Positions 18,846-28,789 of a stretch of 44,245 bases of DNA are shown here, in pieces (within the stretch, counting starts at the first letter, position 1; the number at the start of each line of letters is the position of its first letter). The stretch spans positions 1 to 44,245 of IMG/VR virus record IMGVR_UViG_3300038678_000102; one strand, 5' to 3'. Below the pieces are notes generated by a model. The model was not told the DNA's origin, did no database searches, and was given only the letters and a program-made list of their open reading frames with translations. The position numbers and the translations under genes are program-made. Origin of the DNA: a virus.

Positions 18846-21184
18846 TAGACAACTCCTTCCTTTTCTTTTGCCTTATAGGTTTGTAATCCCGTGCCGAAAA
18901 AACCCAGAGTAGCCAGCGGTAGTAATTCTGGGTCTTCCTTGGCCAAGTCTATTACGTCCTGCATAACCATTGGCACAAACCGCTTGCCGATTTCCTCTGG
19001 TATATCAAATGGGCCACCGAAGGCACTTCGTCCACGGTATATACCGACGGCGAAAGATGCTACGGGGGCTAGTTTATATTCTAACCCTCTACCTAAAATC
19101 TCTCCCCTAGATATGGGCTTATAGCCTTCCCCAGTTTTAGTAACTTTCCCTGTTGTTGTGCTTATCATTTCGCCCGTAATAAACTGCACTGCTGTTCTTA
19201 TGTATTGTTGGAAACCACCCATGATGTCAATACGGGTGTCCCCAATTGTAATCTTACCAGCGTCGGCACTACGCATATTAGTTTCTACCTCAGCACCAGC
19301 TAACTTAGCTAACGCTAAAACAGTTGTGGTCATCCCAGCGAATGCGAATAAGGATTGTAATGCTTGCTTCCTGACAAATGGGTCTAACTTCACATAAAAC
19401 TTAGGGTTAAGTAAACTCATTCTGGAACTCATTAACCGAGGCGAGAACAAAACCGTATTAAGTTCGACGGCAGCCTTTTCAAATACTTTCGGGAGATTGC
19501 CGCGTCCACTACCAGCATTAACAAAATTAATAATACCATCTACGAGTTTAGGGTCTTTCCATGGGTTTCGCCCAGTCTTCTCGGCTGATTTTATTAGGTG
19601 GTCAAACACATCTGCTCTTAGTTTATTTGCGAAGCCAGTATATGCTCGGTTTGATGCCTTAACCCCAAGGCCAACGACAGGTATTTTTTCTGCTAATGCT
19701 GCCCCCATGAACGCTTCTTCTCTTAAACTAAGGGCGGCATCCATCTCTGTAAGCGCCAGTTCCCTTTGTCCGCCACCACGCTTCATTAATTTATAAGTTG
19801 GGCGATTAACTATGTCTTCATTTAATGCCTTGAACGCTTTTTTGCTCCCGAACAACTTGAATTGCCTGAGAAAAGCAGCCCCAAATTCCTTGGGGAAACG
19901 AGCCATAAGAAATACTCCTTGCCTGAGACCAAAGGATAAATCATATGATGCCATAAGAGCACGGGGGACATTTGCCCCCTCTAGTAGTCCAGCCTTAACT
20001 TTATCCCATGTAGCACGCTTACTTAGTATGGTCTGGACAAGTTCTTTTGGGTAAACCTTATTGAGTAACGCTAATTCACTTGCGGTTGGTATTACACCGC
20101 CCTTTTCTCCGAGTAATTTAGCAAGTCCCTCTCCCGCCGAGATTTTATCTATCCCTACCACTGCTCGACTATCGATAATTTGGTTAAATAATGACTCGAC
20201 GTCTGCCTGTGTCAAATTCTGTACGATAGGTTCAATTTCAACCCTTCGCATTTTACCCTTCAATTCTCCCTTTGCGGCCTCAAATCCTTTTCTTCCCCTG
20301 ACTTTCTCAAGTGCCTCAAGTGCTTTCGGAAACCTCTCTCCACGCACCTCTGTATATAAAGCTTCTTGTTGTTTCCTGATTACCTTCGCTGGCTTGAGGG
20401 CGTTTATAATCTTTTGTGCTGGGGTTAGTGGTTCTACTTTCCCAAGTGGTAGCTCTAATTGTTCGGGAAGTGCTGGTTTTATTTTTGCTTTTTGTTTTTT
20501 AGTTAAAATACTTTCGGGAATTGAATCTATAGCCTTAGCCATATCCTGTTTAAGTACAGGCTTACCCGCTTTTGTTTTGGCCCTTATCTTCCCCCCTGCT
20601 GCTCCTACTATTGAAAGAACAAAAAGACCAACACCAGCAGGGTTGTCTTTCACTTCCTTTACTGGGTCTACTGCAAGTGCAATCCCGATTTTCGGCAAGA
20701 ACGCCGCAAACTCGAATCCCATCTTCCCTACTTCTTTCCCTATAATACCAGCTACCTTGGCGGGAGACGGTCTCTCTTCTCCCACTGCTCCCCTCATAGC
20801 AGCTAATCTCTCTTCTTCCTCTTCTTGTATCCCTGGCATACCAGTTACAGCTTGGAGAAAATGAGACACACCTTTACTAAGGTTTTTACCAGCCTCTATC
20901 CAGTATTTCTTGGTTCTCATGGGTTCTATATATTTGTCAGTAGATATGTCATAACTTCTTTTGGCAGCTTTATAGGCTAACCCACCAATTAGTTCCTTCT
21001 TCCAATCACCAGGCTTAGTGGGTGGTTTTATAGGAGTGGGTTCTTCTTTAACTGGCATAGTAGGTGACGGTGGTTTATCGGGAATTTTTTCATACCCAGG
21101 CGGAGATAGTATTCGAGGTGTAGCGAGGGGTTTCTTTTTTTCTTCTATTTCCTCGTAGCCTGGGGGAGCTTGTAATCCGTTCAT
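18842..21184 (-). CDS. large internal virion/ejection protein candidate
   Basis: A 780-residue protein. The N-terminus has two APPGYEE/SPPGYEK repeats in a Pro-rich tail (1-55). It continues with hydrophobic and amphipathic helices (MGFEFAAFLPKIGIALAVDP, AGVGLFVLSIVGAAGG, SLFAFAGMTTTVLALAKLAGA). No enzyme motif is evident. In T7-type order this position is occupied by internal core proteins that are ejected into the envelope. It is the longest gene here, with no tape-measure coiled coil, supporting a short-tailed virion. Confidence 0.5.
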   Translation of the reverse strand: MNGLQAPPGYEEIEEKKKPLATPRILSPPGYEKIPDKPPSPTMPVKEEPTPIKPPTKPGDWKKELIGGLAYKAAKRSYDISTDKYIEPMRTKKYWIEAGKNLSKGVSHFLQAVTGMPGIQEEEEERLAAMRGAVGEERPSPAKVAGIIGKEVGKMGFEFAAFLPKIGIALAVDPVKEVKDNPAGVGLFVLSIVGAAGGKIRAKTKAGKPVLKQDMAKAIDSIPESILTKKQKAKIKPALPEQLELPLGKVEPLTPAQKIINALKPAKVIRKQQEALYTEVRGERFPKALEALEKVRGRKGFEAAKGELKGKMRRVEIEPIVQNLTQADVESLFNQIIDSRAVVGIDKISAGEGLAKLLGEKGGVIPTASELALLNKVYPKELVQTILSKRATWDKVKAGLLEGANVPRALMASYDLSFGLRQGVFLMARFPKEFGAAFLRQFKLFGSKKAFKALNEDIVNRPTYKLMKRGGGQRELALTEMDAALSLREEAFMGAALAEKIPVVGLGVKASNRAYTGFANKLRADVFDHLIKSAEKTGRNPWKDPKLVDGIINFVNAGSGRGNLPKVFEKAAVELNTVLFSPRLMSSRMSLLNPKFYVKLDPFVRKQALQSLFAFAGMTTTVLALAKLAGAEVETNMRSADAGKITIGDTRIDIMGGFQQYIRTAVQFITGEMISTTTGKVTKTGEGYKPISRGEILGRGLEYKLAPVASFAVGIYRGRSAFGGPFDIPEEIGKRFVPMVMQDVIDLAKEDPELLPLATLGFFGTGLQTYKAKEKEGVVY

Positions 21185-22008
21185 TCTTTAATCCATTTAC
21201 CGCCTTTTAATATAAACCAATCTAATTTGCCTGTTTTTTTATTTCTGAATTGCTTTCGTGTAGGAGCCCGAAGAGCTTGAGGAGTTGATTCTAGTTCTTT
21301 AGCCCAAGAAGCCTTGATGTCTTCTACTGTTTTTCCACTTCTTACACTACCGATGTTTCCTATAATTTTCTTTAGAGCACTTTCCTGTCTCTTACTAAGG
21401 GGTGCTCCACTCTCCATAAAAGATTCCATCTTACTTAATAAATTAAGTGCATCCTCCACATTTTTTGCCTCATCCATGAATGCTTTTTTTCTTTCTGGCA
21501 TTATCCCAGATTCAAGCTCTGATTGACTGGGTCTTGACCTTTGATTTAATGTTGTTCTTTCTTTTCCTAATCGTATCAGCGCACTTTTTAATAAATTTCG
21601 GTGCCTTCCATATGCATCTGCTCTTGCCGTATCTTCTTCTAGCTTTTTCTCTGGTTTGGCACGCCACTCATCTAGTTTATTTGCTATGAGACCAAAGTCT
21701 AGTTTTTCATATGGTACATCACCCTGTCCTGTAGCCCACATCGCTTCCTGTACCCTTGAGGGTATTGAGCGTGGTTTGGGTCGTTGCCACTGTTCAGTCT
21801 GTGCCTGTCTATATGCCCCTAATGATTCCTGTTTTTTTTCCTCCATGCCCCGCTGCCACGTCTGCTGTTGTTGCTGTTGTTGCATCTGTTTCTTCATCAT
21901 CATGTTCTGCATAAACTCTCTCGCAAGACCCGATATGTCGGGATACTTACTGTAAGGATTGTACCCTGGGCTACCCTGTGGCCCTTGCATGTATCTTCCA
22001 TATGCCAT
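21181..22008 (-). CDS. Met/Gln-rich virion protein
   Basis: A 275-residue protein. Gly/Tyr/Pro-rich start, then a polar run of Met and Gln (KKQMQQQQQQQ, residues about 38-50), then charged helices. AGGAGGATAAG precedes the ATG. It overlaps the large downstream gene by four bases. Low-complexity Met/Gln composition links it to the 22018 and 22885 genes as a set of internal virion proteins. Confidence 0.5.
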   Translation of the reverse strand: MAYGRYMQGPQGSPGYNPYSKYPDISGLAREFMQNMMMKKQMQQQQQQQTWQRGMEEKKQESLGAYRQAQTEQWQRPKPRSIPSRVQEAMWATGQGDVPYEKLDFGLIANKLDEWRAKPEKKLEEDTARADAYGRHRNLLKSALIRLGKERTTLNQRSRPSQSELESGIMPERKKAFMDEAKNVEDALNLLSKMESFMESGAPLSKRQESALKKIIGNIGSVRSGKTVEDIKASWAKELESTPQALRAPTRKQFRNKKTGKLDWFILKGGKWIKE

Positions 22009-22017
22009 CTTATCCTC

Positions 22018-22695
22018 CTATCGAAGACCAAATGTAAGCTCTGAACCTTCCATTAACTGGGGCAATTTACTTGCCGCAGCACCAGCGGGATTAATTAACC
22101 ATGGTGCTATACTTGCACCCGCACCTAGCATCTGACTAAAAGGACTCTGCTGATACTGCTGCGGCATCTGTCCGAACTGTCCATAAGGAAAATTCATTCC
22201 ATACTGTAACCAAGGACTTTGCTCGGGAGTCATTCTTTGAAATTCTTGCTGCATCGGGTACATTGCCTGTATCTGCTGTCGCTGGTACTCTCCGCCCATT
22301 CCTAACATTCTTTCGCCCACTTCCATCGGCAACCTAGCATAATCACCACCTGCTCCCCATAGGTTTTGGGCAGAACTCATCTGTCGTTGCTTGGCGGCTT
22401 CTTGAGCACCCATGCCTAGTTCCCAGTAGCGCGGCATGATACTCGCAGTAGTCTCAGCCCCTATACGCCCTAACTGTTGTCCCAGGGGCGTGCTATAACG
22501 CATACCACCTAAACCGAACTGCTCAGCGGCTTCTTTCCCCGCTCTTGTTATATGTTGCCCCGCGGCTTCTTGCTGGGATTTCCACCATGGACTTATATCA
22601 GTGGGCATACCCGTTTCAAGCATCTTCGACCAGAAATCACTTGCCTCACCCCACTGACTTGGATATGGAAATTGGTTAAAATCTATCATCGTCAT
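22018..22695 (-). CDS. Gly/Gln/Met-rich internal virion protein
   Basis: A 225-residue protein: WWKSQQEAAGQHITRAGKEAAEQ-type amphipathic helix at 38-62, then a Gly/Met/Gln-rich region and a C-terminal hydrophobic stretch (GAGASIAPWLINPAGAAASKLP). Such proteins occur beside the ejection proteins of podoviruses. The start overlaps the 22692 gene (ATGA). Function inferred from composition and location. Confidence 0.5.
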   Translation of the reverse strand: MTMIDFNQFPYPSQWGEASDFWSKMLETGMPTDISPWWKSQQEAAGQHITRAGKEAAEQFGLGGMRYSTPLGQQLGRIGAETTASIMPRYWELGMGAQEAAKQRQMSSAQNLWGAGGDYARLPMEVGERMLGMGGEYQRQQIQAMYPMQQEFQRMTPEQSPWLQYGMNFPYGQFGQMPQQYQQSPFSQMLGAGASIAPWLINPAGAAASKLPQLMEGSELTFGLR

Positions 22696-22901
22696 TTCTC
22701 CAAATACTTAGAGAAAGCTGTCTTCAGCCTGTCTCTGTTTATGTTATTTTTTATCTTATTATATTTTTCCGTAGATTCCGTGAACAATGTCTTTATCTCA
22801 GCCTTCGGTGTCCTAAAGAACCGATTATACATGGTCTGGGTTGGATTTTTAGGAAACCGATTATCGAATCTGTGCTTAAACTCTTTAAGCTGGTGTCGCA
22901 T
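22692..22901 (-). CDS. small basic protein (69 aa)
   Basis: Start at ATG 22901, six bases after GTGGAA; the frame continues upstream to 23009 but that part overlaps the 22885 gene. The product is Arg/Lys/Phe-rich (HRFDNRFPKNPTQTMYNRFFRTPK) and helical. It could bind DNA or a virion partner. Not recognised. Confidence 0.6.
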   Translation of the reverse strand: MRHQLKEFKHRFDNRFPKNPTQTMYNRFFRTPKAEIKTLFTESTEKYNKIKNNINRDRLKTAFSKYLEK

Positions 22902-23214
22902 ACTTTCCACGCGGCATAGTAGGCGCAGCCTGTTGTTGCTGACCGTATATTGACTGGTAGAAATCCATCGGGTTAAACTGCTGGGGTTGCCACGGCATCC
23001 CTCCACCATACATCTGATTCAGGTATTGCATCGGCCCCTGCCCGAAACTCGGCATCTGATAAGCACCCATCATTGCCCCGAATAAGTCTTGCGGCATTGG
23101 TGTTGCCCCTTGTCGCATTCCTCCCCTAATTTGCCCCGCAGTTTGTTGTCCTAATTGTTCAGCCCATGGCGATACCATAGACTGCATATCCATTGGTTGT
23201 CCCTGACAGCACAT
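22885..23214 (-). CDS. Met/Gln/Gly/Pro-rich small virion protein
   Basis: A 109-residue low-complexity protein (GGGMPWQPQQFNPMDF, YGQQQQAAP), with CC at 2-3. Start after GGAGGAATAG. Similar composition to the two downstream virion genes. Likely an internal virion or unstructured linker protein. Confidence 0.5.
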   Translation of the reverse strand: MCCQGQPMDMQSMVSPWAEQLGQQTAGQIRGGMRQGATPMPQDLFGAMMGAYQMPSFGQGPMQYLNQMYGGGMPWQPQQFNPMDFYQSIYGQQQQAAPTMPRGKYATPA

Positions 23215-23730
23215 CTATTCCTCCATTCCTAATAGAAAGTTATCATAAAATTTATCGTTAAATTTAAAGTCCTTATCTCTAATGCCCTCGACCTTAAATC
23301 CACACATCTTTGCGACACGCACAATTCTAGGATCGGGCGACTCCGCTGAAATTCTTTTTAGCTGTAGTTCTTTCATGTAAAGTTTCAGTAAGCTATTCGT
23401 TTCTCTTGCAAAATCTCTGCCCCAAAAATCCTTATCGAATATTTTTAACATTATGTCGCATTTGTGCCGAGGTATAATATTCGTCAAACCCAGTAATGCT
23501 TGAAATTTCCCCACCTCGTAGAAGATACTAAATGAGTAGTAGAAATAAAAATTCATAGACTTATAAATGCTTTCATACGTTCTGAATTGGTCATCCAGAT
23601 TTAAGAACCCATTCATAAGTTCATGTGCTATTTTTTTATCCTTCTTCTCGGTACGCTGTAAGACCTGGAATAAAGGTGAGGGTTTCTCGAACTTGCGCCA
23701 GTCTATTTTCTTAAAGTCGAATTCTACCAT
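23215..23730 (-). CDS. GNAT-acetyltransferase-like phage protein
   Basis: A 171-residue protein. Its C-terminal part (RIVRVAKMCGFKVEGIRDKDFKFNDKFYDNFLLG) is the typical end of a GNAT fold, where an (A/S)...LGF..EG signature precedes the last strands. The N-terminal half carries a conserved core but no clear acetyl-CoA Q/RxxGxG loop, so catalysis is doubtful. Placed at the head of the internal virion genes; a structural role is possible. Confidence 0.5.
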   Translation of the reverse strand: MVEFDFKKIDWRKFEKPSPLFQVLQRTEKKDKKIAHELMNGFLNLDDQFRTYESIYKSMNFYFYYSFSIFYEVGKFQALLGLTNIIPRHKCDIMLKIFDKDFWGRDFARETNSLLKLYMKELQLKRISAESPDPRIVRVAKMCGFKVEGIRDKDFKFNDKFYDNFLLGMEE

Positions 23731-24188
23731 TCGTTACCTCGATAAAGTTTCTTACTATAACTTGGGCTTATACGGTATCCCGTGTCGATGTGGATAAAGC
23801 TTTGCCCCTTGTATAAATAAGTCTGCCAGCCCAGTCTCAAGTCGGGGCAAAATCTTTTTATAAACTTCACTAAACTTTTAGTTTCTTCTTCATCGGAACA
23901 ATCAAGGTCTAGTGCTAATCCAAAATTATGAACAGAAATGATTGCCGATGTCATGTCCTGGTCAAAAAGCTCCTTTTGTTTTTTGAGACACCTGTACCCA
24001 CTTGAGATGTTTATGGGTCTGCCCCATTTCTCACGAATTGTTTTGAAACTATCAAAAAGTTCCCTATAAAGATACGGAGGACTGTCTACCCTGCCGCCGC
24101 CGTTATAGTAAAATTCGGGCGGAAGTCTCGAGCAGCAATGACACTCGTACTCCTTATATGCTATGAATGGTGCGATGTTTTTTTTCAT
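23724..24188 (-). CDS. M15-family peptidase endolysin
   Basis: A 154-residue protein. SSGYRC (63-67) precedes SVHNFGLALDLD with His87 and Asp94, and FIHID with His133; these are the zinc ligands of M15 D,D/L-Ala-D-Glu-type peptidoglycan peptidases. A CHCC cluster lies near the N-terminus (17-19). No signal peptide, so release probably needs a holin. It sits between the tailspike and GNAT-like gene, away from the holin-like group. Confidence 0.85.
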   Translation of the reverse strand: MKKNIAPFIAYKEYECHCCSRLPPEFYYNGGGRVDSPPYLYRELFDSFKTIREKWGRPINISSGYRCLKKQKELFDQDMTSAIISVHNFGLALDLDCSDEEETKSLVKFIKRFCPDLRLGWQTYLYKGQSFIHIDTGYRISPSYSKKLYRGNEW

Positions 24189-26206
24189 TTCTTAATTACC
24201 TTTACATATACCGTAAACGCATCCCCACTATTTATGTCTGATGCCCCGCCAGTATTATTAAAAAGTGATACACTAACAGTATTAGTTCCAGAAACTACGG
24301 CAGAAAGACCCAAATCTTCAGTATCAACACTTAGAGAAGCAACTGCGAAATCTCCCAAAGCTGCACCCGTTACAGTTACTTCTTTTTCTGCTTCGGCACT
24401 ATCGGCAATTTCGCCTGGGTCCCATGTATCAGAAGCATCTCGCTCACCTTCTATCCAGCCAGTATAAACTGTGCCAACATGATTTGTAATTGCTGCTGCT
24501 GTTTGAGAATTAATTTTAAAATTATTTCCCAACCTGACATTATAGGCATCTAGCTGACTTGTTGTAGCCATTATTTTCTCTACATGGTTATCAGAGATAT
24601 ATTCAATAATAGATACTGTGCCAATAAATGTGCCTATCCCTAAATTTGCGTGGTCTGCAACTACATTATTTCTTATGGTTAATCCTTTATTATCGGCAGT
24701 AGAGTATGTTGCTGCATCAACTTCTCTTACGTGGATAGGGGAATCTCCAATAACAGTCTGGTCTCCCTCTTGCCCACAAGATAAATGGTTATCTGCTATA
24801 TCTCTATTTATGGAATCCACAATGTCTATAATCTTAGTGTATGTTGTTTTCAAAGAATGGTGCATCCTACAGCTTTTTACCTTAATGCCATCTGTGCCAC
24901 CTAATGCTTGAATGACGAAATTCTCCCCGTATAGATGGTGTAATTCAATATTCTTATTAGCCGTATCCCATGTTGTTCCTTCGCCCAGTTGTCCGTTTTT
25001 CCATATTTCAATAAGCCCAACGCTCTCCCCAGAAGGCACAAAAATACCAATATCTTTAAAAGTTATATTTGAATTTCCATCTCTAACCAAAATGGCGTTA
25101 TGCCCATCTGCCCCAGGGTCACTTCCTACATTCATCCGAATCGTAGAATTTGAGAAGATAATATTATTACATTCAAATAAAGCAGTTAAGCCCCCACCAC
25201 CTGCATTTGTAAGAACATTTCCGTCAGCAACACAATCATCGCACCCCTCAAAATCTACGCCCACATCGGTAGTATCTTCAACTATATTATTATTTAACTG
25301 AGAATTTAACGCATTGCACATCCAAACACCCGAGAAGGTGTGTTTGGTAATATTTTCGTTCAACTGGATATTTCGGCACCACTTAGTATTTCCACTGGCA
25401 GATGTCCTTGCCTCATTGTGGGGTGCCCCACCATAGGCCCATACAACATGCTCAAAATATTCTGCGTAATTTCTATTTGCCCGTGAGTCTTTACAATAAA
25501 GAAGAGTAATAAAACTTACGCTGTTGTCGTTGGACATGGGGACAAGACTTGAATCTCCATATCCCCTATTATCATTGGCGAAAATGTTATATGAGATACT
25601 CTCAGAAGCAAGTGAATCATCATAATTGTAAGTGAAACTCCCCGCGGGTGAGGCATGAAGCAAGCCCATTTCATGGGTAGTATTATTATGAACGCTTATA
25701 TTATACGATTGGGCCTTTACCTTAATTGCCACAACTTTATTAGCATCTCCCACGAAAGTTAAATTACTTATTTCTATATCGTGTTTCCCGTCTATGTCAA
25801 AAATTGCATTCGGTGTTGTTCTATTAAGAGTACCGCCAGTACAAGTAATTTTTGTATAATCCCCACTCCCGCATAACCTCAGGTGAGATATAAGATCAAC
25901 ATTAGTGGGGGTAGACATATTATAATCTCCAGGTGGCAAAAAAACAGTCCCGCCAGTTGAAGACAGTGAATCAATTGCTGCTTTAATCGCAACGGTATCA
26001 TTTGTAGAGCCATCACCCTTTGCTCCGTATGTTCTTACATCAATCCACGGAACATTATCTAATTTTAACTGGTCAAAATCTTCTATCCTCTCTGACTGTT
26101 CTTCCTGTAATGCCGCGTAAAGTCTCTTGAGGTATTCCTTTATCTCGGGAACTCCCTGTAAGTCCTCGGGATATGGTAAGTCTCTAATTCTTTCTACTGG
26201 ACTCAT
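24185..26206 (-). CDS. tailspike/tail fibre with pectate-lyase-type beta-helix
   Basis: Start at ATG 26206 (ATGA overlap with the upstream gene); the open frame extends to 26257 but inside the neighbour. A 673-residue protein. A short N-terminal helical adaptor (1-50, KEYLKRLYAALQEEQSERIED) is followed by WIDVRTYGAKGDGSTNDTVAI (54-74), the entry of a pectate-lyase-3 right-handed beta-helix, with many parallel-strand repeats up to ~560 and a C-terminal beta domain (about 595-673). Likely binds and cleaves host surface polysaccharide. Confidence 0.8.
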   Translation of the reverse strand: MSPVERIRDLPYPEDLQGVPEIKEYLKRLYAALQEEQSERIEDFDQLKLDNVPWIDVRTYGAKGDGSTNDTVAIKAAIDSLSSTGGTVFLPPGDYNMSTPTNVDLISHLRLCGSGDYTKITCTGGTLNRTTPNAIFDIDGKHDIEISNLTFVGDANKVVAIKVKAQSYNISVHNNTTHEMGLLHASPAGSFTYNYDDSLASESISYNIFANDNRGYGDSSLVPMSNDNSVSFITLLYCKDSRANRNYAEYFEHVVWAYGGAPHNEARTSASGNTKWCRNIQLNENITKHTFSGVWMCNALNSQLNNNIVEDTTDVGVDFEGCDDCVADGNVLTNAGGGGLTALFECNNIIFSNSTIRMNVGSDPGADGHNAILVRDGNSNITFKDIGIFVPSGESVGLIEIWKNGQLGEGTTWDTANKNIELHHLYGENFVIQALGGTDGIKVKSCRMHHSLKTTYTKIIDIVDSINRDIADNHLSCGQEGDQTVIGDSPIHVREVDAATYSTADNKGLTIRNNVVADHANLGIGTFIGTVSIIEYISDNHVEKIMATTSQLDAYNVRLGNNFKINSQTAAAITNHVGTVYTGWIEGERDASDTWDPGEIADSAEAEKEVTVTGAALGDFAVASLSVDTEDLGLSAVVSGTNTVSVSLFNNTGGASDINSGDAFTVYVKVIKK

Positions 26207-27408
26207 GATTCGAAGTAATCGCCTCCTATGCTGTAAAATACCTCTAGCCCTGCCCACTGGAACTCATCTGAGGTAGAGACACTTCGGACAGAGAATTTAA
26301 ATATCTGCCCCGTTTTCGTGAAGTGAAAGTCTTTTGTTTTTCCCTTGTTGCTTCCTGTCCCAATGTTTTTTGTTTCGGTAGTCCAGTTTGCCCCGCCGTC
26401 CGTACTAACCCTCACATCAATAAGAGCACCTGCACTTTTATCCATATAGTGAAGCCTCACAAACTCTACTGTTTTAAATTTATCTGAGTTTTGGATGTCT
26501 TGCTCGGCAAAGTCTGTTTCCTTACTTTCCCACTGTGCTGTAATAGCTGTTCCCCCATCACTCTTATAAAAACCACTGTATTCATAAACCTTCCCGTCCG
26601 CCGTAGCCACGTAATAAGCATAGTTTGTTATTATGTCTGTTGCGTCTGCGACATAATCTGTCACATATACTGTATCAGTTATGGTATCCGAAACAGTCGA
26701 ACCAGTTGCGTAATCGGTTACAGATTCGCTTGTTTTAATTTCGTCAGTTATAGCATCTGCAAAACATCCAGCATTGTCGGTATTAGAATAAACTGCCGTT
26801 TCGCCCGTTACAAAAAGAACTAACCTGAAGTTATATAAGATATTAGGAACAATATCTTCGACATTATAAGATGTGGTACTACCGCTTAATCCAGACTCAT
26901 AAGTAATCCACCCCGCACCCTTATCATATTGGATATCAATTTCACTATAAGTGTCGGAATTATCCCAAGCTAAGCCGATGGTACTTACACCAGAATAAAG
27001 TATCTTTTTTACACTTACATCATCAATAGTCCCATTAAAATCTGAATCTGCCTGGAATTTGAGGTTTCCCGTTCCTGTGACAGTAATATAATCCTCGTAT
27101 GTTCCATCTGCCCCCCTTGCAGTTCCATCAACTCCACCAATTTGGGGGGTTACTGTTCCCGCTACCCAGTTTGAAAGCGTGTATCTTAAGAAGTAGTTCT
27201 CGGTTGCAACCGCTGAAATACCTTGTTCTAAATCAACCCCAGTAGATTGGCTTCCATCGCAATCAGCCTCATGATTTGAACCATCATAAGCCCATCCCCC
27301 ACCATCCTGTCCATATGTCCAAGTCCCAGACGTAGAGAAGTTACCATTGCTTACTTTTTCTGCACCAAAGGGTGTAACGGCTAAGTTGCTTACTGGAGTT
27401 ATTGCCAT
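26203..27408 (-). CDS. virion/tail protein with carbohydrate-binding and FnIII-like regions
   Basis: A 401-residue protein. Residues about 20-130 form a jelly-roll-like carbohydrate-binding region (EKVSNGNFSTSGTWTYG). Residues about 140-205 resemble a fibronectin III domain. A Thr/Asp/Val-rich stretch with VTDY and TDT repeats (229-262) and a beta-rich C-terminus (QWESKETDF) follow. It sits between the nozzle-like protein and the tailspike, so is probably part of the tail hub or fibre. Confidence 0.5.
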   Translation of the reverse strand: MAITPVSNLAVTPFGAEKVSNGNFSTSGTWTYGQDGGGWAYDGSNHEADCDGSQSTGVDLEQGISAVATENYFLRYTLSNWVAGTVTPQIGGVDGTARGADGTYEDYITVTGTGNLKFQADSDFNGTIDDVSVKKILYSGVSTIGLAWDNSDTYSEIDIQYDKGAGWITYESGLSGSTTSYNVEDIVPNILYNFRLVLFVTGETAVYSNTDNAGCFADAITDEIKTSESVTDYATGSTVSDTITDTVYVTDYVADATDIITNYAYYVATADGKVYEYSGFYKSDGGTAITAQWESKETDFAEQDIQNSDKFKTVEFVRLHYMDKSAGALIDVRVSTDGGANWTTETKNIGTGSNKGKTKDFHFTKTGQIFKFSVRSVSTSDEFQWAGLEVFYSIGGDYFES

Positions 27409-27409
27409 T

Positions 27410-28789
27410 TTAGATTGCTCCTTTTCCGCCCGTAATGAGGTCTACGGCGAAGCTATAGACACTCCATTCTCTCAATTTATAATCGTAAGCAAAACACAAG
27501 TCGCCCTCAGAAGTAGATGCCAGCCAGCAAAGCTCGTTTGTTATATTATTTTCAAACCCATAAACTGTTTTTATGTCATCCAAATTAACAATGTTAAAAA
27601 ACTTATCTCGTATTTTTTCCCCGATAGAAACGGGATAATCGCCCTCGATAATATAAAAGTCGTTTCTTCCGATGAAAGCATTGGTTCCCATGAAGTCAAT
27701 TGTACTATACGGTGCTACCAGACCGATACCACGCCGTTCTCTCGTTTGGGGGATACTTATGGGGGCTACTGCATCACCAGTCCTGTGACCAAATGCTATG
27801 GAGTCAGACTTATAAATAACAAGACTTGCACCCACTACACCCAAACCCGTGATAAAGTCTTTTGTTTCGATTAATATCCCAGAACCTGCGGTACTATCTG
27901 TCCAATCACTAGAGTCACCTTCTTTTGACCAGATGATTCCCAGGGGGTCGCGAGTAGAACCATAGTCAGCAAGAAATACTCTATTGGCATACGGTATGCC
28001 ACACCTTGCTTTTACGGCATAGGTACTATCGAGGTCTTCGGCATAATCAGCACCATCCCAGTATTTAACATTATCTCCGCCACTTCCAAAGATGAATCTA
28101 TCATGAGCAATCATCCAAAAATATCTTTCGTTGGCGGGAACCTTGAATGTTTTGCGGATTAAAGCATTTCTTGGGTCACCTACCCATGTATTAGAAGCAG
28201 CACTTTTTGTCCCCGCATAAGTTGTTTTCAAGGTAAGTGCAGTTTCCGCAACTGATTCAATCACCATCCAGAACGATTCATCCTCATCATCATTGGTGAG
28301 GGGTTCTCTACTCGGGTAGTCAAAATCACCACTCTCATTAAGAATGAAGTAGTCGCCAGCAGCGACACCATCTGTTGAAAAAGTTGTGCCAGTTGCGGTT
28401 ACCGTATCATCTACAATGCCCGTTATTGCATCATCATAAGTTCCCATCTCGGTAATATATTTGAATGTTTCATCAGTTCCCGTTTTTTTCTGGCATAAAT
28501 CACCGACGATAGTATCGGCTGTAGTGTTTCCCGTAGTATCAACATAATCTCTAGTCAGATACAGTGTACTCCTTGTCCCACTTTTAATCGTGTAGAGAAC
28601 AACCGCCTGAACCTCAACCCCAGTACCCAAGTTCCTGTCATATGTGTTGTACCCCCAGCGTTTCTGTGCACTACGTTGTGACACCTTGAAATTTTTAGCC
28701 CCCCACTGGGCAAAACCAAATGGGGCATTCAATGACGCTTGACTTAGGTCAAGTCCATGTTGCAATGGGCGGATCATAAAACGTGACAT
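27410..28789 (-). CDS. tail nozzle/stabilisation-like beta-propeller protein
   Basis: A 459-residue beta-rich protein. It opens with a conserved-looking MIRPLQHGLDLSQ..LNAPFGFAQWG..NF segment and has repeated blades (DRFIFGSGGDNVKYWDG, SLVIYKSDSIAFGHRTG, NAFIGRNDFYIIEGD). This resembles the P22 gp10-like and T7 gp12-like tail proteins that close the podovirus tail. The adaptor gene lies two genes upstream. One-base TAATG overlap with the upstream gene. Confidence 0.6.
   Translation of the reverse strand: MSRFMIRPLQHGLDLSQASLNAPFGFAQWGAKNFKVSQRSAQKRWGYNTYDRNLGTGVEVQAVVLYTIKSGTRSTLYLTRDYVDTTGNTTADTIVGDLCQKKTGTDETFKYITEMGTYDDAITGIVDDTVTATGTTFSTDGVAAGDYFILNESGDFDYPSREPLTNDDEDESFWMVIESVAETALTLKTTYAGTKSAASNTWVGDPRNALIRKTFKVPANERYFWMIAHDRFIFGSGGDNVKYWDGADYAEDLDSTYAVKARCGIPYANRVFLADYGSTRDPLGIIWSKEGDSSDWTDSTAGSGILIETKDFITGLGVVGASLVIYKSDSIAFGHRTGDAVAPISIPQTRERRGIGLVAPYSTIDFMGTNAFIGRNDFYIIEGDYPVSIGEKIRDKFFNIVNLDDIKTVYGFENNITNELCWLASTSEGDLCFAYDYKLREWSVYSFAVDLITGGKGAI

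Noticed and set aside
20061-20864. 267-codon plus-strand open frame opposite the 780-residue virion gene
   Set aside because: It is antisense to a well-supported gene, has a Ser/Pro/Phe composition typical of reverse-strand shadows, and has no ribosome binding site.
22902-23009. 5' extension of the 22692 gene
   Set aside because: It overlaps the 22885 virion gene; GTGGAA before ATG 22901 supports the shorter start.
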